NCBI RefSeq assembly: GCF_001865575.2
Contig: NZ_CP017561.2
Span: 2,976,001 to 3,040,000 of the forward strand
Direction of reading: 5' to 3'
From: Paraburkholderia sprentiae WSM5005
Lineage (GTDB): Bacteria > Pseudomonadota > Gammaproteobacteria > Burkholderiales > Burkholderiaceae
Length of the DNA: 64,000 bases
Made by a program: the position numbers and the translations under genes. Shown here piece by piece: positions 46,313 to 56,480 of the stretch (its first letter is position 1; the number at the start of each line of letters is the position of its first letter). The notes beneath the pieces were generated by a model, which saw nothing but the letters and a program-made list of their open reading frames with translations, ran no database searches and was not told where the DNA came from.

Positions 46313-47374
46313 ATGATCGAAACCGACAAACTCGCCGCCGAGCGCATCATCGCGGCCACGCCTGTGTCGCCGAACGAAGAAGCGTTCGAGCGCGCGTTGC
46401 GCCCGCGTCAGCTCGAGGAATATGTCGGGCAGGAGAAAGTGCGCGGACAGCTGGAAATCTTCATCGAGGCCGCGAAGCGCCGGTCCGAATCGCTCGACCA
46501 TGTGTTGCTGTTCGGGCCGCCGGGCCTCGGCAAGACCACGCTCGCGCACATCATCGCGCGCGAGATGGGCGTCAATATGCGGCAAACGTCGGGCCCGGTG
46601 CTCGAACGCGCCGGCGACCTCGCCGCGCTGCTCACCAATCTCGAAGCCAACGACGTGCTGTTCATCGACGAAATCCACCGGCTTTCGCCGGTCGTCGAGG
46701 AAATCCTGTATCCGGCGCTGGAGGATTATCAGATCGACATCATGATCGGCGAGGGGCCGGCCGCGCGCAGCGTGAAGCTCGATCTGCAGCCGTTCACGCT
46801 GGTCGGCGCGACCACGCGCGCGGGCATGCTGACCAATCCGCTGCGCGACCGCTTCGGCATCGTCGCGCGACTGGAGTTCTATAACGCGGAAGAGCTCGCG
46901 CGCATCGTCACGCGTTCGGCCGCGCTGCTCGGCGCGCAGATCCATCCGGACGGCGCGGTCGAAATCGCCCGCCGCGCGCGCGGCACGCCGCGTATCGCGA
47001 ACCGCCTGCTGCGGCGCGTACGCGACTTCGCCGAAGTGAAGGCCGACGGCAACATCACCGCGCAGGTGGCCGACGCCGCGCTCAGAATGCTCGACGTCGA
47101 CGCGGTCGGCTTCGACCTGATGGACCGCAAGCTGCTCGAAGCGATCCTGTACAAGTTCGACGGCGGCCCGGTCGGTGTCGACAATCTCGCGGCGGCAATC
47201 GGCGAAGAGCGCGACACGATCGAAGACGTGCTCGAACCCTATCTGATCCAGCAGGGCTTCCTGCAGCGCACGCCGCGCGGCCGCGTCGCCACGCTGCTCA
47301 CCTACCGGCATTTTGGGCTGGCCGCGCCGGACGCGTCGAGCGCGCTGCCGGGTCTGTGGGATTCCACGAACTGA
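46313..47374 (+). CDS. ruvB: Holliday junction helicase RuvB
   Basis: AAA+ motor that drives branch migration with RuvA. The 353-residue protein has Walker [16 protein letters not shown], Walker B FIDEIHRL, sensor I GATTRAG, and the arginine finger region [11 protein letters not shown]-terminal winged helix follows ([18 protein letters not shown]). Length and motifs match the family. The next gene (MpaB-like) begins 24 bp after the stop and may be co-transcribed. Confidence 0.97.
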   Translation: MIETDKLAAERIIAATPVSPNEEAFERALRPRQLEEYVGQEKVRGQLEIFIEAAKRRSESLDHVLLFGPPGLGKTTLAHIIAREMGVNMRQTSGPVLERAGDLAALLTNLEANDVLFIDEIHRLSPVVEEILYPALEDYQIDIMIGEGPAARSVKLDLQPFTLVGATTRAGMLTNPLRDRFGIVARLEFYNAEELARIVTRSAALLGAQIHPDGAVEIARRARGTPRIANRLLRRVRDFAEVKADGNITAQVADAALRMLDVDAVGFDLMDRKLLEAILYKFDGGPVGVDNLAAAIGEERDTIEDVLEPYLIQQGFLQRTPRGRVATLLTYRHFGLAAPDASSALPGLWDSTN

Positions 47375-47397
47375 GTCACGCAACGAGGCCGACCAGG

Positions 47398-48372
47398 ATG
47401 TCCGACCAGACCGAGCAACCCGGCCCATCCAACCCTTCACCCGTCAATCCCGCCGGCAGCCCGTCCGGCAAGTTCACGCAGCGCCTCACCCACCGCCTGC
47501 GCTCGAAGCTCGCCGCCGGCGTCACGCATCTGACGACCGGCAGTGGCCCAATGCTCGACTACTCGTCACCGCCGGGCGATCCGGGCCTGTTCGGGCCCGA
47601 CTCCGTCTGCTGGAAAGTCCACGCCGACTTCACGTCGATGATGACGGGCGGCATCAGCGCGCTGCTGCTGCAGGCGCTGCATCCGCTCGCGCTCGCGGGC
47701 GTCTGGGATCACTCGAGCTTTCGCACCGACATCCTGGGCCGGCTGCGTCGCACCGCGACGTTCATCGCCGGCACGACGTACGGCAGCAAGAACGATGCGC
47801 TCGCGCTGATCGAGCGCGTGAAGCGCATTCATCTCGACGTGAGCGGCGTTGCGCCGGACGGCCAGGCGTATCGCGCGAGCGAGCCCGCGCTGCTCACGTG
47901 GGTGCACGTCGCCGAAGTGTCGAGCTTCATGACCGCGCATCTGCGCTATGTGAATCCGGTGCTGTCCGTCGCCGCGCAGGATCAATACTTCGCGGAAACC
48001 GCGCGCATCGCGGAAATGCTCGGCGCGGTCGATATTCCCCGCTCGCGCGCCGAAATCGAGGCGTACCTGCTCGCGATGCGGCCCGCGCTAGTCGCGAGCG
48101 AGCGTACGCGCGAAGTCGTCAGGATTCTGATGAACGCGCCGGCACCGAGCTTCGCGATGCGGCCCGCCGGCACGCTGATGCTCAACGCCGGGGTCGATCT
48201 GTTGCCCGACTGGGCGCAGACGATGCTCGGCTTGAGTCGCTACGCGGCGCTGCGTCGAACGTTCGCGCGGCCTGGCGTGCGGATCGTCGCACCGGTGATT
48301 CGCTGGGCGCTGGTCAATGGGGTATCGAAGCGGGCACGGCGGCGTGCGGCGGCGGCGCGACAGCAGGATTGA
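47398..48372 (+). CDS. MpaB-like oxygenase (DUF2236)
   Basis: A 324-residue protein of the DUF2236/ER-bound oxygenase MpaB family, heme-dependent oxygenases related to the rubber oxygenase Lcp. Family marks are GLFGPDSVCWKVHADFTSMMTGGISALLLQALHPLALAGVWDHSSF with an Asp and His pair, FIAGTTYGS, WVHVAEVSSFM (WVH motif) and DQYFAETARI. The Arg/His heme contacts lie in these blocks. The start at 47398 (MSDQTEQPG) is chosen over 47356, which overlaps ruvB. The substrate is unknown. Confidence 0.87.
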   Translation: MSDQTEQPGPSNPSPVNPAGSPSGKFTQRLTHRLRSKLAAGVTHLTTGSGPMLDYSSPPGDPGLFGPDSVCWKVHADFTSMMTGGISALLLQALHPLALAGVWDHSSFRTDILGRLRRTATFIAGTTYGSKNDALALIERVKRIHLDVSGVAPDGQAYRASEPALLTWVHVAEVSSFMTAHLRYVNPVLSVAAQDQYFAETARIAEMLGAVDIPRSRAEIEAYLLAMRPALVASERTREVVRILMNAPAPSFAMRPAGTLMLNAGVDLLPDWAQTMLGLSRYAALRRTFARPGVRIVAPVIRWALVNGVSKRARRRAAAARQQD

Positions 48373-48408
48373 ACACGGCGCGCGGGTAGGGCCATCGCCC
48401 GCGTCTGG

Positions 48409-49083
48409 TTAGCGCTTCGGCTCCGGCCCCTTCCTCAAACCGTCATCGTCGGCGCTGCCCGCGTCGAGATGCGATACGTCCGCCCACGATACGATCGTCG
48501 CGCGACCGTTGACGTAATCCACGATGTTCAGGCTGGTGTTCAGCAACGGGTAATCGCGCGGTGCGTCGAGCGGCATACCGCTTGCAAAGCGGCGCACGCA
48601 ATCGAGCACGCCGCCATGCGTGACACACGCGATGCGCCCACCCGGATGCGCGGCGACGAGCGGCTCGATTGCATGCACGATGCGGTGGTAGAACACGCGT
48701 TGCGACTCGCCCTCGGGCGGCGCGAAGCCGGGATCGCGGGTTTGCCACTGTGCGTATTCGTCGGGAAAACGCAGCGCGATCTCGTCGCTGTCATGGCCCT
48801 GGAACGCGCCGTACGAGCGTTCGCGCAAATTCTCGCGCGATTGCAGCGGCAGGCCGAGCGCATCGCCGATCGGCTGCGCGGTCTGCTGCGCGCGCTGCAG
48901 ATCGCTCGAATAGATCGCGTCGAGCCGCGTGCCCCGCTTCGCCTCGTCGGCGAGGCGCTGCGCGAGACGCTTCGCTTGCGCGACGCCCGTCGTCGCGAGC
49001 GGAATGTCGATGTGACCTTGAATGCGCTTGATGCGGTTCCAGTCGGTCTCGCCGTGCCGGATAAACAGGATCTGCGTCGTCAT
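48409..49083 (-). CDS. Histidine phosphatase family protein
   Basis: A 224-residue phosphoglycerate-mutase-like phosphatase. The catalytic RHGETDWN loop (His9 as nucleophile) is at the N-terminus and the second His is in VTHGGVLDC. The acid Glu lies in LRERSYGAFQG. This is the GpmB/CobC-like branch; the actual substrate (phosphoserine, alpha-ribazole phosphate or other) cannot be read. It is convergent with the MpaB gene and 99 bp upstream of dtd on the same strand. Confidence 0.9.
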   Translation of the reverse strand: MTTQILFIRHGETDWNRIKRIQGHIDIPLATTGVAQAKRLAQRLADEAKRGTRLDAIYSSDLQRAQQTAQPIGDALGLPLQSRENLRERSYGAFQGHDSDEIALRFPDEYAQWQTRDPGFAPPEGESQRVFYHRIVHAIEPLVAAHPGGRIACVTHGGVLDCVRRFASGMPLDAPRDYPLLNTSLNIVDYVNGRATIVSWADVSHLDAGSADDDGLRKGPEPKR

Positions 49084-49182
49084 GAGAGAGAGAGGTGCCG
49101 TTCGCGGGTGTGTCGAGCGGCTATTGTCGCAAAAAGCAGCCGCGCGCCTCGCCTGCGGCGACGGCGCGACGTTAGCGCTCGG

Positions 49183-49641
49183 TCACGCGTTGGTCTGCAA
49201 CCAGAACGTGACCGGCCCGTCGTTGACGAGCGACACCTGCATCTGCGCGCCGAACTCGCCGGTCTCGACGATCGGATGCTTCGCGCGCGCGGCCGTGACG
49301 AAGTAGTCGAACAGGCGCTTGCCTTCATCGGGCGGCGCGGCCGGCGTGAAGCTCGGGCGCAGGCCGCTGTTGGTATCGGCGGCGAGCGTGAACTGCGACA
49401 CCAGCAGCAGTCCGCCCGCGCGCCCCGCGCCGTCGAGATTCTGCACCGACAAATTCATCTTGCCGGCCGCGTCGCTGAAGACGCGGTAGCCGAGCACCTT
49501 GGCGAGCAGCTTGTCGGCCGCAGCTTCGGTATCGCCACGCTCCGCGCAGACCAGCGCGAGCAGGCCTGCGTCGATCGCGCCGGTCACACGATCGGCGACG
49601 CGCACTTCGGCGCGCCGCACGCGTTGGATCAGCGCGATCAC
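49183..49641 (-). CDS. dtd: D-aminoacyl-tRNA deacylase
   Basis: Removes D-amino acids and misacylated glycine from tRNA. The 152 residues carry the signature [17 protein letters not shown] with its catalytic Thr, the [10 protein letters not shown] near the C-terminus (family NxGPVT) and the opening [15 protein letters not shown]. It starts within the tyrS stop codon (4-bp ATGA overlap), so it is translated together with tyrosyl-tRNA synthetase, a functional match, as D-Tyr-tRNA is a substrate. Confidence 0.95.
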   Translation of the reverse strand: MIALIQRVRRAEVRVADRVTGAIDAGLLALVCAERGDTEAAADKLLAKVLGYRVFSDAAGKMNLSVQNLDGAGRAGGLLLVSQFTLAADTNSGLRPSFTPAAPPDEGKRLFDYFVTAARAKHPIVETGEFGAQMQVSLVNDGPVTFWLQTNA

Positions 49642-50888
49642 GCCGTCAGCGTCACGCGCGCGAAGCGGCGCTTGCCGACCTGCACGACGTACTCGCCCGC
49701 TTCGACCTTCAACCCCTTGTCGGACACCGCCGTACCGTCGATCTTCACGCCGCCCTGTTCGATGTTGCGCAGCGCCTCGCTCGTCGACGGCACGAGGTTC
49801 GCCTGCTTCAGCAACTGGCCGATCGCAAGCGGTGCGCCCGCGAGCGTCACGGCCGGGATATCGTCAGGCACGCCGCCCTTCGCGCGATGATTGAAGTCCT
49901 CGAGCGCGCGCTCGGCGTCCGCCTGCGAGTGGAAACGCGCGACGATTTCCTGGCCGAGCATCACCTTGAAGTCGCGCGGATTGCGGCCCGCGTCGGTCTC
50001 GCGCCTGAAGCCGGCGATCTCGTCCAGCGGACGGAACGACAGCAGTTCGAAGTAACGCCACATCAGCGTGTCGGAGATGCTCATCAGCTTGCCGAACATG
50101 TCGGTCGGCTTTTCGCTGATGCCGATATAGTTGTTCTTCGACTTCGACATCTTCTCGACGCCGTCGAGCCCTTCGAGCAACGGCATCGTCAGGATGCACT
50201 GCTGCTCCTGGCCGTACTGCTTCTGCAGTTCGCGACCGACCAGCAGATTGAACTTCTGGTCCGTGCCGCCGAGTTCCAGGTCCGCGTTCAACGCGACCGA
50301 GTCGTAGCCCTGCATCAGCGGGTACAGGAATTCGTGGATCGAGATCGGCACGCCGCCCTGGAAGCGCTTCGTGAAGTCCTCGCGCTCGAGAATGCGTGCG
50401 ACCGTATAGCGCGACGCGAGCTTGATCATGCCGTCGGCGCCGAGCGGCATCGACCATTCGCTGTTGTAGCGGATCTCGGTCTTGTCGCGATCCAGCACGA
50501 GCGCGGCCTGCTCGAAGTAGGTCTTCGCGTTCGATTCGATCTGCTCGCGCGTGAGCGGCGGGCGGGTCGCGTTACGCCCGGACGGATCGCCGATCAGCGA
50601 CGTGAAATCGCCGATCAGGAAAATCACCGTGTGGCCAAGGTCCTGCAGCTGGCGCATCTTGTTTAGCACGACCGTGTGGCCGATATGGATGTCGGGCGCG
50701 GTTGGATCGAGCCCGAGCTTGATGCGCAGCGGTTTGGCCGTAGCCGCGCTGCGCGCGAGTTTTTGCGCGAATTCGTCCTCGATCAGCAGTTCGTCGACAC
50801 CGCGCTTGGTCACGGCGAGCGCGTGACGGACTTCGTCGGTGATCGGGAAGGCGGAAGCGGGATTGGGCTGGGTGGACTCGGTGCTCAT
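49638..50888 (-). CDS. tyrS: Tyrosyl-tRNA synthetase
   Basis: Class I synthetase of 416 residues. The class motifs are DIHIGHT (HIGH) and KMSKSKNN (KMSKS); the tyrosine pocket is in [13 protein letters not shown]. The C-terminal S4 RNA-binding domain is [31 protein letters not shown]. Start [19 protein letters not shown] at 50888 is chosen; the frame runs upstream to 51068 with no protein-like sequence. First gene of a tyrS-dtd unit and divergent from anmK. Confidence 0.96.
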   Translation of the reverse strand: MSTESTQPNPASAFPITDEVRHALAVTKRGVDELLIEDEFAQKLARSAATAKPLRIKLGLDPTAPDIHIGHTVVLNKMRQLQDLGHTVIFLIGDFTSLIGDPSGRNATRPPLTREQIESNAKTYFEQAALVLDRDKTEIRYNSEWSMPLGADGMIKLASRYTVARILEREDFTKRFQGGVPISIHEFLYPLMQGYDSVALNADLELGGTDQKFNLLVGRELQKQYGQEQQCILTMPLLEGLDGVEKMSKSKNNYIGISEKPTDMFGKLMSISDTLMWRYFELLSFRPLDEIAGFRRETDAGRNPRDFKVMLGQEIVARFHSQADAERALEDFNHRAKGGVPDDIPAVTLAGAPLAIGQLLKQANLVPSTSEALRNIEQGGVKIDGTAVSDKGLKVEAGEYVVQVGKRRFARVTLTA

Positions 50889-51018
50889 GCTGGAAACGTG
50901 AAGTCGCGAAAAAACAGGATTGTCCCATAGATGCGCCGGCGCGGACGCACGCGCGACACCCGCGCCGCGCTCATCTTTGCGCCGCGCTGGTGCCGATAAT
51001 CTGCTACAACCAATCGCA

Positions 51019-52173
51019 ATGAACATCGACAGGAGCAGCGACGTGGCGCAAGACCCCGCAGAAGGCATCTATTTCGGATTGATGTCGGGTACCAGCATGG
51101 ACGGTGTGGACGGCGTGGCTGTCCGGTTTACGGAAGGGAAGCCGCCCGAGGTGCTGGCCGAGGCGTTTGTCGGCTTTTCGGCCGGCATCCGCGAGGCGCT
51201 ATTCGCGCTGCAGCAGCCGGGCGACAACGAGATCGAACGCGAGGCGCTCGCCGCCAACGCGCTCGCCACCCGCTACACGGTGTGCTGCCACGATCTGCTG
51301 CGAGACAGCCGTGTATCGGCCGATAACGTCCGCGCGATCGGCGTGCATGGGCAGACCGTGCGGCATCGGCCGGAAAAAGGCTATACGCGGCAGATCAACA
51401 ACCCGGCGCTGCTCGCGGAAATGGTGCATATCGACGTGGTCGCCGATTTCCGCAGCCGCGATGTCGCGGCCGGCGGTCAGGGCGCGCCGCTCGTGCCCGC
51501 TTTTCACGCGACGGTCTTCGGCGCGAAGAACGAAACGCGCGTCGTCTGCAATCTTGGTGGCATCAGCAACATCACCATCCTGAACGCGACCGGCGGGGTG
51601 CGCGGTTTCGACTGCGGGCCGGCGAACGCGCTGCTCGACGCGTGGGCCGAGCGCCATCTCGGCAAGCCATTCGACGAAAACGGTCATTTCGCGGCGAGCG
51701 GCCAGGTCGATCGCAAGCTGCTGAACGCGTTGCTCGACGAACCGTTCTTCGCCGAACAGCCGCCAAAGAGCACCGGCCGCGATCTGTTCAACACCGCATG
51801 GCTCGATGCGAAGCTCGAAGCGTTCACCGCGCTCGCACCCGCCGACGTACAGGCGACGCTGGTCGCACTGACCGCGGTGACGGTCGCACGCGAGATCGAG
51901 CGGCATGCATCGGACGCGCGCGCCGTGTATGTGTGCGGCGGCGGCGCGCGCAATCCGGAAATCATGAAGGCGTTGCAGCAGGCGCTCGAAGACAGCGGCG
52001 TAAGCGGCGTGCCCGTGATGACGACCGACGCGCTCGGCGTGCCGCCGAGCCAGGTCGAACCGCTCGCATTCGCGTGGCTCGCGATGCGCTGCCTCGCGCG
52101 TCTGCCGGGCAGTCTGCCAAGCGTGACTGGGGCGTCCGCGGAGCGGGTGTTGGGCGCCATCTATCCGCGCTGA
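51019..52173 (+). CDS. anmK: Anhydro-N-acetylmuramic acid kinase
   Basis: Phosphorylates 1,6-anhydro-MurNAc released by cell-wall turnover, opening the anhydro bond to give MurNAc 6-phosphate. The 384-residue protein matches Anm[17 protein letters not shown] near the N-terminus (ATP/sugar loop), [50 protein letters not shown] and the [12 protein letters not shown] adenosine motif. The start [11 protein letters not shown] at 51019 is the closest ATG. Divergent from tyrS. Confidence 0.95.
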   Translation: MNIDRSSDVAQDPAEGIYFGLMSGTSMDGVDGVAVRFTEGKPPEVLAEAFVGFSAGIREALFALQQPGDNEIEREALAANALATRYTVCCHDLLRDSRVSADNVRAIGVHGQTVRHRPEKGYTRQINNPALLAEMVHIDVVADFRSRDVAAGGQGAPLVPAFHATVFGAKNETRVVCNLGGISNITILNATGGVRGFDCGPANALLDAWAERHLGKPFDENGHFAASGQVDRKLLNALLDEPFFAEQPPKSTGRDLFNTAWLDAKLEAFTALAPADVQATLVALTAVTVAREIERHASDARAVYVCGGGARNPEIMKALQQALEDSGVSGVPVMTTDALGVPPSQVEPLAFAWLAMRCLARLPGSLPSVTGASAERVLGAIYPR

Positions 52174-52376
52174 GAAATGCACGGCGCGCGCTTGTCGTCG
52201 ATGTACGTGGTCGGCAACGGATTTTGCTCACGTCGCTGACGGATCAAAGGCGTTTCGAGGCCGCCGGACCATTCGGTACGAAATGACATGGGCGGACGTG
52301 ACGCGCTCGTACGGCAAATTGCCTGCGCTGCTCACACGCCTGAAGGACAGGCTCACGCAACCAACGCCCCAATGAG

Positions 52377-52409
52377 AAACGGCCCGGGCGCATTTGCGCT
52401 CGGGCCGTC
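52377..52409 (-). terminator. Terminator downstream of erpA
   Basis: acggcccg, g, gcgca, ttt, gcgc, t, cgggccgt forms an interrupted stem. On the minus strand it is followed by tttctc. It lies about 110 bp past the erpA stop in the 342-bp convergent region 52174-52515, which holds nothing else I can identify; a plus-strand role for anmK is weaker. Confidence 0.55.
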
Positions 52410-52515
52410 AAATCAAGCTCGTTTCGTTATACCGTTCGAGTCCTCAAAAGAGACCTCAACTGAACGGCATTTGGGCCAAGCCCCGTTTTCACTGTGGCGC
52501 GAAGGGCCTCTTCGC

Positions 52516-52881
52516 TCAGACCGAGAACGACGAACCGCAACCGCAGGTCGTGCTCGCGTTCGGGTTCTTGATGACGAACTGCGCGCCGTTGATGTCGTCC
52601 TTGTAGTCGATCTCTGCGCCGACCAGGTACTGGTAGCTCATCGAATCGATCAGCAGCTGGACGCCGCTCTTGTTCATCACGGTGTCGTCTTCGTTGATCG
52701 CTTCGTCAAACGTGAAGCCGTACTGGAATCCTGAGCAGCCGCCGCCCTGCACGAACACGCGCAGCTTGAGCTCCGGGTTGCCTTCCTCATCGATCAGTTG
52801 CTTGACCTTGTCAGCCGCTGCGTCGGTGAAGACGAAGGGGGCCGGCATTTCGGTCACGGGGGTGTCGGTGACTGCGTTCAT
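52516..52881 (-). CDS. erpA: Iron-sulfur insertion protein ErpA
   Basis: A-type carrier that delivers [4Fe-4S] clusters to apoproteins such as those of isoprenoid synthesis. At 121 residues it has the three conserved cysteines: [11 protein letters not shown] and the C-terminal [34 protein letters not shown] is also typical. It lies downstream of rplM-rpsI on the same strand, a common beta-proteobacterial order, but a terminator separates it from rpsI, so it probably has its own promoter in 52882-53036. Confidence 0.95.
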   Translation of the reverse strand: MNAVTDTPVTEMPAPFVFTDAAADKVKQLIDEEGNPELKLRVFVQGGGCSGFQYGFTFDEAINEDDTVMNKSGVQLLIDSMSYQYLVGAEIDYKDDINGAQFVIKNPNASTTCGCGSSFSV

Positions 52882-53036
52882 TCGAACTCTCCAAAAAGCT
52901 TTAACCGATATTGTAGGGCTGTTCCGGATATCGTGCTGAAGTCCACAAAATCAATGGGTTCTTGCTGCAAGATCGGTGCAAGACGAGCCGTTGTCGCTTG
53001 AACGAACGAGACCGGCGCACGAACCCCGGCAAACCA

Positions 53037-53073
53037 TGAAAAAAGCCGCCTTCGCGCATGGCGTTGGCGGCTT
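53037..53073 (-). terminator. Rho-independent terminator of the rplM-rpsI operon
   Basis: On the minus strand, agccgcc, a 17-nt loop and ggcggct form the stem, followed by ttttttcatg. It lies about 43 bp past the rpsI stop. Confidence 0.8.
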
Positions 53074-53115
53074 GTGCTGCAAACCGGCGCGAAGCCCGGT
53101 TCGCGTCCGAAACGA

Positions 53116-53508
53116 TTAACGCTTCGAGAACTGCTTGCGACGACGTGCCTTGTGGAAGCCGACCTTCTTACGTTCGACTTCACGAGCGTCACGTGTAACG
53201 AAGCCAGCCTTCGACAGTTCCGGCTTCAGCGTCGCGTCATAGTCCATCAGCGCGCGCGTGATGCCGTGGCGAACCGCGCCGGCTTGACCCGTTTCACCGC
53301 CGCCCGTCACGTTGACCTTGATGTCGAACGTGACACCGTGGTTCGTCAGTTCCAGCGGTTGACGCACGATCATCAGCGACGTTTCGCGCGAAAAGTAGTC
53401 GGCGATGGGCTTGCCGTTCACAACGATGTCGCCCTTGCCTGCCTTGATGAACACACGTGCGACGGCGCTCTTGCGGCGGCCCGTGCCGTAATTCCAGTTA
53501 CCGATCAT
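53116..53508 (-). CDS. rpsI: 30S ribosomal protein S9
   Basis: 130 residues with the opening [34 protein letters not shown] and the basic C-terminal tail [17 protein letters not shown], which reaches the P site. Cotranscribed with rplM (11-bp gap). Confidence 0.97.
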   Translation of the reverse strand: MIGNWNYGTGRRKSAVARVFIKAGKGDIVVNGKPIADYFSRETSLMIVRQPLELTNHGVTFDIKVNVTGGGETGQAGAVRHGITRALMDYDATLKPELSKAGFVTRDAREVERKKVGFHKARRRKQFSKR

Positions 53509-53519
53509 GTGGGCTCCCC

Positions 53520-53948
53520 TTAGATCTCGAGCGCCTTCGGCTGTTGCGCCGAATGCGGATGCGTTGCTTCAGCGTAGACCTTCAGCTTCTTGATCATCGC
53601 GTAGCCGAGCGGGCCCTTCGGCAGCATGCCTTTGACCGCCTTCTCGAGCGCGCGGCCCGGGAAGCGTTCCTGCATCTTGCCGAACGTCGTTTCATAGATA
53701 CCGCCCGGGTAGCCCGAGTGACGGTAGTACTTCTTGTCGGTAACCTTGTTGCCCGTGACCTTCAGCTTGCCAGCGTTGATGACGATGATGAAATCACCAG
53801 TGTCGACGTGGGGAGTGAATTCAGGCTTGTGCTTGCCGCGAAGACGGTGTGCCACTTCGCTGGCGACACGCCCGAGAACCTTATCCGTCGCGTCAATCAC
53901 GTACCATTCGCGCGTCACCTCATGGGCTTTTGCGGAAAACGTCTTCAT
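53520..53948 (-). CDS. rplM: 50S ribosomal protein L13
   Basis: 142 residues with typical [33 protein letters not shown] and [20 protein letters not shown]. First gene of the rplM-rpsI operon, with a strong sigma70 promoter about 120-150 bp upstream. L13 is an early assembly protein and, in E. coli, an autorepressor of this operon. Confidence 0.97.
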   Translation of the reverse strand: MKTFSAKAHEVTREWYVIDATDKVLGRVASEVAHRLRGKHKPEFTPHVDTGDFIIVINAGKLKVTGNKVTDKKYYRHSGYPGGIYETTFGKMQERFPGRALEKAVKGMLPKGPLGYAMIKKLKVYAEATHPHSAQQPKALEI

Positions 53949-54069
53949 GATCGATCCAAAAAAATTGCTGCGCCCAATGTGTTCTTTCCTGCTTGTAGTG
54001 TGCGCATCGAGGCGCGTGCAGGCTCTCCCTGGTTCTTCCTCCGCGGGCGCGGATGCGGAAAAGCCCTGA

Positions 54070-54099
54070 ATTATAAAGGAATTTGTGCTCGCAAGTCAA
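54070..54099 (-). promoter_or_regulatory. Strong sigma70 promoter of rplM-rpsI
   Basis: On the minus strand ttgact (54099-54094), an 18-bp spacer and a perfect tataat (54075-54070) match consensus in 11 of 12 bases. It is about 120 bp from the rplM ATG and implies a leader of about 115 nt. Confidence 0.75.
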
Positions 54100-54163
54100 A
54101 ACCTGCGATGCGCTTGCCACGAGCGGTCCGAAACCGGGGGAAACGCGGGCGCAGACATGGGCG

Positions 54164-54252
54164 AAAAAAAACCCGAACGAGCGGCTCGGGTTTAATCCAC
54201 CAAAGGAGGAGGTGGAGGAGACAGCGGAGATCGCACAACTGCTGCGACGATG
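54164..54252 (-). ncRNA. Predicted small RNA with an anti-Shine-Dalgarno loop
   Basis: A predicted minus-strand transcript of about 89 nt with promoter (54259-54287) and terminator (54164-54193: aaacccga with tcgggttt, followed by eight U). The central hairpin 54197-54215 has stem ccacc/ggtgg and a 9-nt loop tcctccttt, close to the anti-Shine-Dalgarno tail of 16S rRNA (CACCUCCUUU). Further cu-rich sequence (ctccgctgtctcctccacc) precedes it. A weak 5' hairpin (cgca/tgcg) is also possible. No open frame of note lies inside the transcript. The loop could pair with ribosome-binding sites of many mRNAs, probably with Hfq. It lies upstream of the independent rplM promoter and is not its leader. Function is inferred. 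Confidence 0.6.
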
Positions 54253-54258
54253 AGACGA

Positions 54259-54287
54259 ATTATAAGGGCCGCCCTTGGACGGCGCAA
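54259..54287 (-). promoter_or_regulatory. sigma70 promoter of the predicted small RNA
   Basis: On the minus strand ttgcgc (54287-54282), a 17-bp spacer and a perfect tataat (54264-54259). The expected start is about 54252. The remainder of the intergenic stretch up to the OsmC-family gene (54288-54584) holds no other supported feature beyond a possible tacaat (-10) at 54541-54546 for that gene. Confidence 0.62.
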
Positions 54288-54584
54288 GAACATCTGCATT
54301 GCGAAATGTGATTTCATAATGTGGCAGATGCCGCGCGTGAGGGTGCGTTCATCGAAACTCCTTTTGCATCGATGATTCATGATTAAACGACGCCGATCGG
54401 ATAACACATCGCTTAGAGCGAAACCCCAATGGCTTGCGCAATTCAGGAACCGCCCGTCCGTTTCGCACTGCAGCAAAACAGCAAATACCATGCATAACCT
54501 CGCGATGCGCCCAGCGTGCGCTGACCGTCAGGCACCGGGCTACAATGCCGTTTCGACTAAGCGATGCGCGGTGGGAGTGACAGC

Positions 54585-55007
54585 ATGGAATGCAAAGTAA
54601 GCTGGATGGGGCAAGACGGGATGGCGTTCGCGGCCGAGACGGGCAGCGGTCATCTGGTCGCGATGGACGGCGCGCCCGAAGGTGGCGGCCGCAACCTCGC
54701 GCCGCGTCCGATGGAAATGGTGCTGCTCGGCACCGGCGGCTGCACCGCCTACGATGTCGTCATGATCCTGAAGAAGAGCCGCCAGGAGATCGCCGGCTGC
54801 ACGGTGACGCTGAAGGCCGAACGCGCGAGCGAAGATCCGAAGGTGTTCACGAAGATCCACTTCCACTTCACGGTGACCGGCAAGAATCTGAATCCGGCGA
54901 CCGTCGAGCGCGCGATCAATCTGTCGCACGACAAGTACTGCTCGGCGTCGATCATGATCGCGAAGACCGCCGAGCTCACGCATTCGTTCGACATCGTCGC
55001 GCTCTGA
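54585..55007 (+). CDS. OsmC-family protein
   Basis: A 140-residue OsmC/Ohr-type fold protein, probably a thiol peroxidase or redox protein. The two cysteines expected of the family are in TGGCTAYDVVMILKK and HDKYCSASIMI, suited to reduction of organic hydroperoxides. MECKVSWMGQDGMAF at 54585 is preferred as start because gggag is 7 bases upstream; the frame opens earlier at 54564. It lies between the predicted small RNA and rnpB and ends at a bidirectional terminator shared with rnpB. Confidence 0.85.
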   Translation: MECKVSWMGQDGMAFAAETGSGHLVAMDGAPEGGGRNLAPRPMEMVLLGTGGCTAYDVVMILKKSRQEIAGCTVTLKAERASEDPKVFTKIHFHFTVTGKNLNPATVERAINLSHDKYCSASIMIAKTAELTHSFDIVAL

Positions 55008-55052
55008 GCGCGACAGCGATAGCGGCCAAGGCTGCGATCCGCGCCCCACATG

Positions 55053-55087
55053 AAAAAGCCGGCGTCCCAACGGACGCCGGCTTTTCT
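55053..55087. terminator. Bidirectional terminator shared by the OsmC-family gene and rnpB
   Basis: agccggcgtcc (55057-55067) and ggacgccggct (55072-55082) form a perfect 11-bp stem with a 4-nt loop. A runs precede it and T runs follow it on both strands, so it can end both converging transcripts. Confidence 0.9.
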
Positions 55088-55097
55088 ATTCAGCGGC

Positions 55098-55507
<410 letters not shown>

Positions 55508-55542
55508 GCTGGCGCGGATTTTAACACCGAACAGGGATGCGC

Positions 55543-56469
55543 CTAGCGCTTGCGGCGCCCCGTTCGGAACACGGACGTGTCGTCGTAGAACGCCGTCGAT
55601 TCATTCTCGCGCCACCAGCCCGGAATGCCGAGCACGGGCAGCGGCGCGAACATGCGGCTGGTCAAGACGTCGGTGTCGAGCAGCGCCGCGCTGACCGCCT
55701 CGTCGAGCCACGCGTCGCGCGCGGCGGGGTCACGTTCGAAATAGTCGGGAGGCACGTCGACGATCCACGCATGGCCGGTGCAGCCCTTGAACGGCGCGAT
55801 CAGCTTTTCCAGCAGCGCATGGCCAAAACAACGCACTTCGCAGCCCCGTCCCCACGCATCGCGCCGCGTGACGAATAGCGTCTGCCAATCGAAGCCGCGT
55901 AGCGCGATGCTGAGCGAAGGATCGGCGCAAGCGAACAGCAGCGCGTTTTCGTCGAAAAGGGTCAGCATGTCGCGCACGCCGCCACGCATCGGGCCGACGC
56001 CGAGCAGCTCGAGTTCCGCGGACTGGCGCGCGTTGAGCGCCGCCTTGATGCGCGGAAACGCGAACCACATCGAACCATTGAAGAAGTCGTGCAGATTGTG
56101 GCGCGTCGGCACACATCCGCTCGACGCGATATGCCCCTCGTACGGCGCGCCCGGTGGCAGATCATCCTGCGCGATGAACGCGAGACGCTGGCCGCGGCCG
56201 GTGGTCTGTTGCATCTGAGCGGCGTCAATGTTCATCGCGGCGAGCAGATCCGCGTAGCCGGTCAGCGCGGCTTGCTGCCAGCGCTGACCGCGCGCGGCGA
56301 ACTGCGCGAACCACGGCTTCGACCAGTCGATCGCGGCGAAGCGTGACGGCAGAGGCTCGGGCGCCATGCCGCGCGCAACTTTGACCGCGGCTTCATGCGC
56401 TGCCGCCGAACCCGCTGTCGCCGCGGCGTCGTCATCCGCAATGCGCGGCCCCGCCTCACGCTCCCACAT
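55543..56469 (-). CDS. DUF3025 domain protein
   Basis: A 308-residue protein recognisable as DUF3025, a family of unknown function found mainly in beta- and gamma-proteobacteria. Conserved-looking blocks are LPPGAPYEGHIASSGCVPTRHNLHDFFNGSMWFAFPRIK and the C-terminal FAPLPVLGIPGWWREN. Its ATG lies 11 bp after the pyrC stop on the same strand, so the two are probably co-transcribed. An N-terminal extension of about 35 residues before MAPEPLPSRFAAIDW may or may not be translated; the internal Met is an alternative start. Confidence 0.82.
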   Translation of the reverse strand: MWEREAGPRIADDDAAATAGSAAAHEAAVKVARGMAPEPLPSRFAAIDWSKPWFAQFAARGQRWQQAALTGYADLLAAMNIDAAQMQQTTGRGQRLAFIAQDDLPPGAPYEGHIASSGCVPTRHNLHDFFNGSMWFAFPRIKAALNARQSAELELLGVGPMRGGVRDMLTLFDENALLFACADPSLSIALRGFDWQTLFVTRRDAWGRGCEVRCFGHALLEKLIAPFKGCTGHAWIVDVPPDYFERDPAARDAWLDEAVSAALLDTDVLTSRMFAPLPVLGIPGWWRENESTAFYDDTSVFRTGRRKR

Positions 56470-56480
56470 CTATCGTGGCC

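Noticed and set aside
45296-47440. 714-codon open frame antisense to ruvA-ruvB
   Set aside because: No recognisable domain and typical shadow composition; ruvC, ruvA and ruvB are complete on the other strand.
54192-54317. 41-codon minus-strand open frame ending in SPPPPPLVD directly before the terminator, resembling a leader peptide
   Set aside because: No ribosome site precedes its ATG, and a good tataat/-35 pair lies inside it. The proline run is a by-product of the cu-rich RNA segment. A small RNA explains the region better.
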